From positions 1-5,733 of the forward strand of contig WQTL01000338.1 in assembly GCA_009786275.1 (NCBI GenBank): a stretch of DNA of 5,733 bases, read 5' to 3'. The translations under genes and the position numbers were made by a program. This DNA is from Bacillota bacterium (GTDB lineage: Bacteria; Bacillota; Clostridia; Oscillospirales; Acutalibacteraceae). Below, one piece after another: positions 1 to 5,580 of the stretch (positions are counted from its first letter, which is position 1; each line of letters begins with the position of its first letter). The notes under the pieces are model-generated. The model was not told where the DNA came from, did no database searches, and saw only the letters and a program-made list of their open reading frames with translations.

Positions 1-54
1 CTGACTGAGGGGGTGAAACGAGGGGAGCTGTCAGCTCGGCTGACTGAGGGGGTG
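1..54 (+). repeat. truncated tandem copies of the palindromic intergenic repeat
   Basis: CTGACTGAGGGGGTG occurs at 1-15 and again at 40-54, a 39-base period. Between them is the second hairpin of the repeat family: GTCAGC at 30-35, loop TCG, GCTGAC at 39-44. The right arm of the first hairpin (GGGGAGCT, 23-29) is present but its left arm is missing, so the unit is truncated. It lies just downstream of the argG stop. Read with argG there is no stem followed directly by a T-run, so it is not a standard intrinsic terminator. The array continues beyond the left edge. Confidence 0.75.
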
Positions 55-68
55 GAGAAAAAATCAGC

Positions 69-1295
<1,227 letters not shown>

Positions 1296-1317
1296 GGGTA
1301 TACTCCTTTATCGTTGG

Positions 1318-1345
1318 TTTGTATTGTATTTCTTGAGACTGCCAA
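1318..1345 (-). promoter_or_regulatory. candidate sigma-A promoter for argG
   Basis: Read on the minus strand, TTGGCA (1340-1345, five of six to the -35 consensus) is followed after 16 bases by TACAAA (1318-1323, four of six to the -10 consensus). The predicted start near 1311 leaves a very short leader that still contains the AAAGGAG site. The stretch is clearly AT-richer than its surroundings and lies between the repeat mosaic and argG. No arginine operator could be recognised with confidence. This is a motif match only. Confidence 0.35.
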
Positions 1346-1361
1346 GAACAGTTTTGTTTAT

Positions 1362-1449
1362 CCCCCAGGCTCCTTCTCGTAGAAGGAGCTGTCAGCTCGG
1401 CTGACTTTTGCGTGCCTTAGCGGCGCAAAAGTAGAGGATGTATCGCAGC
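1362..1449 (+). repeat. palindromic multi-hairpin repeat, copy C, interrupted by a 27-base insert
   Basis: Hairpin I has arms GCTCCTTCT (1369-1377) and AGAAGGAGC (1381-1389) with loop CGT. Hairpin II is GTCAGC (1391-1396), loop TCG, GCTGAC (1400-1405). The family tail GAGGATGTATCGC is at 1434-1446. In the full copy at 5641-5706 this tail directly follows hairpin II; here 27 extra bases (1407-1433) lie between, and these form their own hairpin (TTTTGCG at 1406-1412 with CGCAAAA at 1424-1430). Compared with the other copies, stem changes are matched on both sides. Confidence 0.8.
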
Positions 1450-1538
1450 GCGGCGTCTCTACACCCCGCCGCCGCTTTAACCCACAAAGCCGCGTTTAGA
1501 GGCCAATTTCACCCATAGCGCGGCTTTGCCACGCAAAA
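1406..1538. repeat. inverted-repeat-bounded segment (possible small mobile module)
   Basis: TTTTGCGTGCC (1406-1416) and GCCACGCAAAA (1528-1538) are inverted repeats matching at 10 of 11 positions and bound 133 bases. Inside is a perfect 10-base inverted repeat, CAAAGCCGCG (1485-1494) with CGCGGCTTTG (1519-1528), with a 24-base spacer. There is no credible reading frame inside. It resembles a miniature inverted-repeat element, but no target-site duplication could be shown and the segment contains part of the neighbouring repeat's tail, so its boundaries are uncertain. Confidence 0.4.
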
Positions 1539-1564
1539 AATTTTTGTTAGGCGCTGTCGCCTAA
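1539..1564 (-). terminator. possible terminator-like hairpin downstream of the small gene
   Basis: On the minus strand a perfect 7-base stem (TTAGGCG, loop ACAG, CGCCTAA; 1547-1564) is followed by CAAAAATTTTTT. The T-run begins six bases after the stem rather than directly, so this is not a textbook intrinsic terminator. It is the only stem-plus-T-run arrangement between the small gene and argG. Confidence 0.3.
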
Positions 1565-1610
1565 GCCCCCCTCGCTCGCGGGGGGGGTGGCCGAAGGCCG
1601 GGGGGAGCTT
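1565..1610. repeat. GC-rich dyad repeat, diverged member of the intergenic family
   Basis: A C6 run (1566-1571) faces G-runs at 1580-1587 and 1600-1605, with a small GGCC-GAA-GGCC hairpin (1589-1599) between, ending in AGCTT. Alternative pairings of the C-run are possible. It sits five bases beyond the stop codon of the small gene, so a transcript of that gene would run straight into this structure. Confidence 0.6.
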
Positions 1611-1615
1611 AAAAC

Positions 1616-1861
1616 CTACCTCGGCGGCGGCGCGATCACCGGCCTTGCCGGCGGCGGGGGCTGGCGCATCTCAAACCCGGCGGGGGCCTGCGGGCCTGCC
1701 TCCGAAAGGTACTTGATCACCTCGCTGGAGATGTCCACCCGGCCCTTCGTCTCGGCGTCTTTCAGCGCCTGCAAGTAGGCCTGGGTCATCATCAGCAGGG
1801 CCGAAGCCTGCCACTCCGGCATGCCGCTCACCAGTTCCGTCAATTTCTCTTTGCTGCCCAT
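1616..1861 (-). CDS. small hypothetical protein, 81 residues, proline-rich tail
   Basis: I do not recognise this protein. The reading frame can be opened three codons earlier at a GTG (1870), but that GTG overlaps the last base of an AAGGAG Shine-Dalgarno (1870-1875). The ATG at 1859-1861 is correctly spaced, eight bases from that site, so it is the likely start. Residues 1-50 look helical and amphipathic (MGSKEKLTELVSGMPEW, then a stretch rich in Ala, Leu and Met). The last 20 or so residues are proline-rich, with PPPPARP and APPPR. There is no signal peptide, membrane segment or cysteine. It stands alone, 133 bases after trpS and more than 300 bases before argG. The well-placed ribosome site and balanced N-terminal composition favour a real gene. 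A role in protein-protein contact would be a guess. Confidence 0.65.
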   Translation of the reverse strand: MGSKEKLTELVSGMPEWQASALLMMTQAYLQALKDAETKGRVDISSEVIKYLSEAGPQAPAGFEMRQPPPPARPVIAPPPR

Positions 1862-1869
1862 GCTCAACA

Positions 1870-1875
1870 CTCCTT
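1870..1875 (-). promoter_or_regulatory. Shine-Dalgarno that sets the start of the small gene
   Basis: AAGGAG on the minus strand lies eight bases before the ATG at 1861. It overlaps the alternative GTG at 1868-1870, which therefore cannot use it. This supports the 81-residue form over the 84-residue one. Confidence 0.7.
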
Positions 1876-1885
1876 ATGCTGTGTA

Positions 1886-1919
1886 TTTATATGCCTTTGT
1901 CTTGCGGCAAATGTGTCAA
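1886..1919 (-). promoter_or_regulatory. possible promoter of the small gene
   Basis: A perfect -35 hexamer TTGACA (1914-1919) and an AT-rich TATAAA (1886-1891) lie upstream of the small gene, but 22 bases separate them, longer than the usual 16-18. Overlapping hexamers in the same AT-rich patch (such as CATATA) give shorter spacing but poorer matches. The patch is conspicuous in this GC-rich DNA and follows the repeat after trpS. Confidence 0.3.
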
Positions 1920-1920
1920 T

Positions 1921-1962
1921 CCCCTGGCTCCCCCTTGGGGGAGCTGTCGCCTCGGGCGGCTG
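1921..1962 (+). repeat. palindromic multi-hairpin repeat, copy D, lacking the usual tail
   Basis: Hairpin I arms are GCTCCCCC (1927-1934) and GGGGGAGC (1937-1944). Hairpin II is GTCGCC (1946-1951), loop TCG, GGCGGC (1955-1960), with one G-T wobble. The leading C-run and the two-hairpin order match copies at 1362 and 5641, but the TGAGG tail is replaced by TGCAACCCCC. It lies between trpS and the small gene. There is no T-run after it on the minus strand, so it is not a standard terminator. Confidence 0.75.
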
Positions 1963-1972
1963 CAACCCCCAC

Positions 1973-2007
1973 TCTAAAATCTAGCATCTAACATCTACCG
2001 TCTAAAA
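1973..2007. repeat. heptanucleotide tandem repeat crossing the trpS stop codon
   Basis: TCTA recurs exactly every seven bases at 1973, 1980, 1987, 1994 and 2001 on the plus strand, giving five units of TCTANNN. The first and last units begin identically as TCTAAAATC, 28 bases apart. On the minus strand the unit supplies the last codons of trpS (Asp-Phe-Arg-Arg) and its TAG stop (1995-1997), then continues into the spacer. Confidence 0.75.
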
Positions 2008-3005
2008 TCCCACAACCCCGCCTTCCGGTACGCCTTTTCCACCGTCCGTCCGGCGATGCGCCCCGCCGCCTCGGCCCCCTCGGCCGCCATCTGCTTCAGA
2101 TACGCCTTGTCGCCCAAGATTCTCTTATATTCCTCTTGGAACCCCCTCAATTCCTCGATCACGGCCTCGCCAACTGCAAGTTTAAACTCGCCGTATCCCC
2201 TGCCCTCAAATTCCCGCTCGATCTCGCCGAAGCCCTTCCCCGTGCACGCGGCATAGATCGTCATCAAATTGACGATCCCCTCTTTCCCCTCGCCGCGCCG
2301 CACCTCGCTGCCGCTGTCCGTCACGGCGGACTTGCACTTTTTCATGATGACGTCCGGCGTATCCGTGATAGCGATGCTCGCCCGGGGGTTCGGGTCGCTC
2401 TTGCTCATCTTCTGCAGCGGGTTCTGCAAGCTCATCACCCGCGAGCCGATCTTCCCGATATACGGCTCCGGTACCACGAAGGTCTGCCCGTACGCCCCGT
2501 TGAATCGCTCCGCGACATTGCGGGCCAGCTCCAGGTGCTGCTTCTGGTCGGCCCCGATGGGCACGTAGTGCGCCTGGTAGATCAAGATATCGGCGGCCAT
2601 CAGCGTGGGATAGGCAAACAGCCCCAGGTTGACATTGTCCGCGTGGGAGGCCGATTTGTCCTTGAACTGGGTCATGCGGCTGGCCTCGCCGAACTGCGTA
2701 TAGCAGTTGAGCACCCAGGCCAGCTGGCAATGCCCCGCCACATGGCTCTGGCAGAACACGACGTTGTTCTCCCGCTTGAGCCCCAGCGCCAGCAGCATGG
2801 CGAAGGCCTCCACGCTCTGCCTGCGCAGCGCCGCGGGGTCCTGCCGAACCGTCAGGGCGTGCAAATCCGCCACGCCGTAGACGCAGTCGTATTCGTCCGC
2901 CATGCCCGCCCAATTGCGCAGCGCGCCTATGTAGTTCCCGATATGCGGCACCGCCGTGGGCTGAATCAGGCTGAGCACGCGTTTTTTCTCGTTAACCTCA
3001 GGCAT
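1995..3005 (-). CDS. trpS: tryptophanyl-tRNA synthetase
   Basis: This class I aminoacyl-tRNA synthetase joins tryptophan to tRNA-Trp in the cytoplasm. At 336 residues it has normal length for the short bacterial form. The HIGH-type signature is HIGN at residues 21-24, after QPT in place of the commoner QPSG. KMSKS is at 199-203. MAADIL (136-141) contains the Asp139 expected to contact the indole nitrogen, and NCYTQFGEASRMTQFKDKS (100-118) is a strong family block. The ATG at 3003-3005 has AAAGGA at 3017-3022, 11 bases away, a rather long spacing. The gene starts 54 bases after the foldase-like gene, so the two may be cotranscribed. No T-box leader is visible in that spacer. The extreme C-terminus (DFRR) lies in a heptamer repeat and may be a recent change to the tail. 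Identification is secure. Confidence 0.97.
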   Translation of the reverse strand: MPEVNEKKRVLSLIQPTAVPHIGNYIGALRNWAGMADEYDCVYGVADLHALTVRQDPAALRRQSVEAFAMLLALGLKRENNVVFCQSHVAGHCQLAWVLNCYTQFGEASRMTQFKDKSASHADNVNLGLFAYPTLMAADILIYQAHYVPIGADQKQHLELARNVAERFNGAYGQTFVVPEPYIGKIGSRVMSLQNPLQKMSKSDPNPRASIAITDTPDVIMKKCKSAVTDSGSEVRRGEGKEGIVNLMTIYAACTGKGFGEIEREFEGRGYGEFKLAVGEAVIEELRGFQEEYKRILGDKAYLKQMAAEGAEAAGRIAGRTVEKAYRKAGLWDFRR

Positions 3006-3043
3006 ATGGCTATGTATCCTTTCATCCGAGGGGGTGCTCCTGG

Positions 3044-3060
3044 GGGGCGCAAAGCGCCCC
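3044..3060 (-). promoter_or_regulatory. perfect GC hairpin touching a stop codon, before trpS
   Basis: On the minus strand GGGGCGC, loop TTT, GCGCCCC forms a perfect 7-base stem whose first base is the last base of the TAG stop of the foldase-like gene (3060-3062). It is followed by more C and no T-run, so it is not a standard terminator. It could mark an mRNA processing or stability point between that gene and trpS. No function can be shown from sequence alone. Confidence 0.45.
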
Positions 3061-4082
3061 TACCACTTCCACTCCCCATAAAATTTCTCCATCGCCCCCA
3101 CATTCTCGTCCGCCCGGTACGCCCCGCATATCGCCTTCAGTTCCTTCTCGAACAGCGCGCCCTTGAGCTTCCACAGGCAGTCTGCGCGGTAGCGCAGGTA
3201 GTGCTCCTCGGGGCTTTCGCGCATGTTGATCCCCCTTGCCACCAGGAAGTAGCCCGGCAGGCTCAGCAGGACGACCTCGCTGGGCTTCAGCGCGCGCAGC
3301 AGCTTGAAATCCTCCTCGCTGAACTCCGCCGTGCCCGTGCGCATCCAGGTGACCGTGGGCGTGCCGTAGCTGAGCGCCTCGGCGAATTTCTCCTCCTGCG
3401 CCGCCCCGTAGAAATCCTCGCTGTCGTTGGCCTCCTGGACGAAATCCTGCAAGGTCTGGCGCAGCGCGGCGGCCTCGGAGATATCCATCTCCCGTTCCGT
3501 GCCGTCCTCCTCCATCACCTTGCGGAACACGCGTATCCCCTCGTAGGCCAGGTAGTTCCCGTAAAAATACGACTCGATGGTTTCCTCGGCGGTGCCCTTG
3601 GTCCCCCCCGCGTCATACAGCGCCCGGAACAGCTGGTCCCGCGCGGCCTGCCCGGTGAGCACGGCGCTGAGCGTCTGCTTGCTCACGCCGATGGATTTGT
3701 AATACCGGCCGAACACGCGCCAGTAGGAGGCGGTCTGGTCCGCCACCTGGGATTTGAGCACCTGGTCCACGGGGACCTCCATCTCGCGCAGCGTGCTGCC
3801 GATGGCGATGTACTCCACGCAGCGCGCGGTCACGTCCTTACGCAGCGCGGCAAGGTCTTTTGGGCTGCCGTCGGCCTTCAGCCGGCCGGCCTGCTTCGCG
3901 TCCCGTATCGCCTGCGCCAAAAAGTAGCTGTACACCGCCCGGGAGACCGGCGCGCCCTCCACCTGCAGCAGCCATTCCTGCGCGCCCGGGGGGGTGAACG
4001 CGGCCGCGGCCGCCAGCGCCACGCAAACGGCCGCCAGCAATATGGTCGCCTTCTTGGTCCAATTGGTTCTGGTTCGTTTCAT
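3060..4082 (-). CDS. exported or anchored SurA/PrsA-like protein with degenerate parvulin domain
   Basis: Function is inferred from architecture. The N-terminus is basic (KRTRTNWTKK, 2-11) followed by a hydrophobic stretch at 12-29, so it is a signal peptide or membrane anchor. Cys20 does not sit in a proper lipobox. Residues 37-62 (LLQVEGAPVSRAVYSYFLAQ) resemble the first strand and helix of SurA_N or PrsA chaperones, and a helical region follows to about 175. Residues 181-285 have the order of a parvulin prolyl isomerase, from EGIRVFRKV to LKPSEVVLLSLPGYFLVAR. The usual RHIL and GYHI histidines are absent, so catalysis is doubtful and a chaperone role is more likely. The ATG has GAGGT (4089-4093), six bases away, overlapping the upstream stop. 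Alternative: an unrelated envelope protein of similar fold. The gene itself is convincing. Confidence 0.8.
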   Translation of the reverse strand: MKRTRTNWTKKATILLAAVCVALAAAAAFTPPGAQEWLLQVEGAPVSRAVYSYFLAQAIRDAKQAGRLKADGSPKDLAALRKDVTARCVEYIAIGSTLREMEVPVDQVLKSQVADQTASYWRVFGRYYKSIGVSKQTLSAVLTGQAARDQLFRALYDAGGTKGTAEETIESYFYGNYLAYEGIRVFRKVMEEDGTEREMDISEAAALRQTLQDFVQEANDSEDFYGAAQEEKFAEALSYGTPTVTWMRTGTAEFSEEDFKLLRALKPSEVVLLSLPGYFLVARGINMRESPEEHYLRYRADCLWKLKGALFEKELKAICGAYRADENVGAMEKFYGEWKW

Positions 4083-4088
4083 GATGTG

Positions 4089-4093
4089 ACCTC
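4089..4093 (-). promoter_or_regulatory. Shine-Dalgarno overlapping a stop codon (translational coupling)
   Basis: GAGGT on the minus strand shares bases with the TGA stop (4092-4094) of the radical SAM gene and lies six bases before the next ATG (4080-4082). Only nine bases separate the two genes. Ribosomes finishing the first gene would be placed at the second start, which suggests coupled translation and one transcript. Confidence 0.65.
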
Positions 4094-5480
4094 ACTCCCC
4101 ATAATACTGCGTCTTCGGCTTGGGGTGCCTGTTCCCCTCCCAGATCCTCTCCGCCGCCGGCTTCCAGGCCGCGGCGTAGCGCTCGCACTTGGCGCACAGC
4201 GCGTCCACATCCTCGGGCGCCGCCAAATCGGTGGACTTCGCCCCCGCGCCGCCCACGATGCCCCGCAGCAGCTCCGGGTTCTCCAGCATGGGGCAGGGCC
4301 GCAGGTGGTTGCGGTTGAAGGGCTGGCCCTTATAGAACGCCCGGAACAGCGGCCTTTGCAGCGCCTCCAGCAGCGTATGCTCCCGCACGTTCGAGTCCGA
4401 GTAGTGGATGAACACGCAGGGCTCCATGTCCCCGGCGGCGTTGATGTGGAAGTAATTCCGCCCTCCGCCGATGCAGCCGCCCACGTACTCCGCGTCGTTC
4501 TGGAAATCCATGATGAACATGGGCTTGCCCGTTTTGGCGCCGCGCGTCTCCCGCAGCCATTGGTACAGCCGCTCGCGCTGCGCCGGCGTGGGCATCAGCT
4601 CCGGCGCGGCCCCCTTCCCCAGTGGCATATAGTGAAAATAAAACCCGAATTTCACCCCGCGCGCGATCATCTCGTCCAGGAACGCGTCGCTGGTCACGGT
4701 TTCGAGGTTTTCGCTGGTATAGCACACGGAGATCCCGAACAAACATCGCTCTTTCTTCAGCAGATCGATCGCCCGCATGGAGCGCGCGTAGGCCCCCTCT
4801 CCGCGCCGCGCGTCGTTGCTCTGCTCAAAGCCCTCCAGGCTGACGGCGAACACGACGTTCCCGAGCTTTTTCGTCGCCCGGGCCAACTCCTCGTCGATGA
4901 GCGTGGCGTTGGTGTAGATCAAAAACGTGCATTCCCTATGCCTTGCCGCCACCCGCAGCACATCCTTTTTGCGGATCAGCGGCTCCCCCCCGGTGAGCAT
5001 GAACACCCTTGTCCCCAGCTTTTTCGCCTGGGCGGCGATGCCGTCCATCTCCTCGAAGCTCAAATTCTCGTGCTTGTGGTACTCCCCCGCCCAGCAGCCC
5101 CGGCAGTGCAAATTGCAGGCGCTCGTGGGGTCGAACAGAATCTGGAACGGTATATTGCAGCCGTACTTCTCGCGGTTCCTGCGCACCAGCCTCGTCCCGT
5201 TGGCGATGCCAAGCCCCAGGCTCAGCAGCAACCGGCGCAGGGCGTCCCGGTCCACGTCGCGCAGCACGCCCACGGCCATGCGCTTCCAGACGTTTTCGTC
5301 GTCCAGGGCCCCGGCCTTGAATGCCTCGATGGTTTTCCGGGGAAACGTCCTCTTCGACGCGAAGTCGACAATCCCCATCAGCTTCACGAGGTTCGGCCCC
5401 GGTTTTTTTTCGATAAAGCGCAGCAGCGGCCGCAGCGCAAGGTCCGCGGCGCAGCGCTGCATGGTTTCGGGTAGGGTCAT
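4092..5480 (-). CDS. radical SAM protein with SPASM-like cysteine-rich C-terminus, function unknown
   Basis: The CxxxCxxC iron-sulfur motif is Cys122, Cys126 and Cys129 in DPTSACNLHCRGCW, so it should cleave S-adenosylmethionine at a 4Fe-4S cluster. TGGEP (163-167) is the conserved SAM-binding motif, and TNATLID (190-196) and SLEGFE (214-219) continue the barrel. Cysteines 336, 355, 396, 429 and 432, in blocks such as GGCIGGGR, EPCVFIHYSD and RPCPMLENPE, suggest a SPASM or twitch-type region binding extra clusters. About 110 residues precede the core. I know this as a conserved clostridial family but not its substrate. The ATG (5478-5480) has GGAGG at 5485-5489, only four bases away. A GATAAT (5512-5517) at the edge of the repeat could be a -10 element, with no good -35. 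It is followed closely by the foldase-like gene. No precursor-peptide gene is visible beside it. Confidence 0.93.
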   Translation of the reverse strand: MTLPETMQRCAADLALRPLLRFIEKKPGPNLVKLMGIVDFASKRTFPRKTIEAFKAGALDDENVWKRMAVGVLRDVDRDALRRLLLSLGLGIANGTRLVRRNREKYGCNIPFQILFDPTSACNLHCRGCWAGEYHKHENLSFEEMDGIAAQAKKLGTRVFMLTGGEPLIRKKDVLRVAARHRECTFLIYTNATLIDEELARATKKLGNVVFAVSLEGFEQSNDARRGEGAYARSMRAIDLLKKERCLFGISVCYTSENLETVTSDAFLDEMIARGVKFGFYFHYMPLGKGAAPELMPTPAQRERLYQWLRETRGAKTGKPMFIMDFQNDAEYVGGCIGGGRNYFHINAAGDMEPCVFIHYSDSNVREHTLLEALQRPLFRAFYKGQPFNRNHLRPCPMLENPELLRGIVGGAGAKSTDLAAPEDVDALCAKCERYAAAWKPAAERIWEGNRHPKPKTQYYGE

Positions 5481-5489
5481 AATGCCTCC

Positions 5490-5517
5490 AATGCTGAATT
5501 CTTAGTGCTGAATTATC
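5490..5517. repeat. short tandem repeat with 14-base period at the repeat/gene junction
   Basis: TGCTGAATT occurs at 5492-5500 and 5506-5514. The stretch divides into seven-base pieces AATGCTG, AATTCTT, AGTGCTG, AATTATC. It sits between the Shine-Dalgarno of the radical SAM gene and repeat copy A, an arrangement mirrored at 1962-2007 beside copy D. Confidence 0.5.
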
Positions 5518-5580
5518 GCTCCGCGACACACCCTCACCCGCCCGAGGCGGGAGCTCCCTCTACGAGAGGGAGCTTTGGGG
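5515..5580 (-). repeat. palindromic multi-hairpin repeat, full copy A
   Basis: Read on the minus strand, hairpin I is AGCTCCCTCT (5565-5574), loop CGT, AGAGGGAGCT (5552-5561). Hairpin II is CCCGCC (5546-5551), loop TCG, GGCGGG (5537-5542). A tail ends in a small TCGC-GGA-GCGA hairpin (5516-5526). It aligns without gaps to copy B over 66 bases with 54 identities, and all eight stem differences are paired. It lies just upstream of the radical SAM gene, so it would be in or near that gene's leader. Confidence 0.85.

Noticed and set aside
14..24. Cys20 of the foldase-like protein as a lipoprotein attachment site.
   Set aside because: The residue before it is Val, not Gly, Ala or Ser, and it lies inside the hydrophobic stretch, so it is not a proper lipobox (coordinates given here are residues 14-24 of that protein, encoded near 4011-4043).
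1..54. CRISPR array suggested by repeated palindromic units.
   Set aside because: There are no unique spacers of regular length, repeat arms are truncated, related copies are dispersed between genes, and no cas genes are present.
1868..1870. GTG as the start of the small gene (84-residue form).
   Set aside because: It overlaps the Shine-Dalgarno itself; the ATG at 1861 has the right spacing.
1921..1962. Intrinsic terminator for trpS.
   Set aside because: The stems are strong, but no T-run follows on the minus strand, and the sequence matches the dispersed repeat family instead.
3006..3059. A T-box or other riboswitch controlling trpS.
   Set aside because: The 54-base spacer is too short and shows no T-box core sequence, only a simple hairpin.
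2136..5474. A plus-strand open frame of over 1,100 codons running antisense to trpS, the foldase-like gene and the radical SAM gene.
   Set aside because: It mirrors three well-supported genes in high-GC DNA, where antisense stops are rare. Its translation is dominated by Arg, His, Leu, Pro, Ala and Val with no recognisable motif, and it spans gene boundaries and the spacer hairpin.
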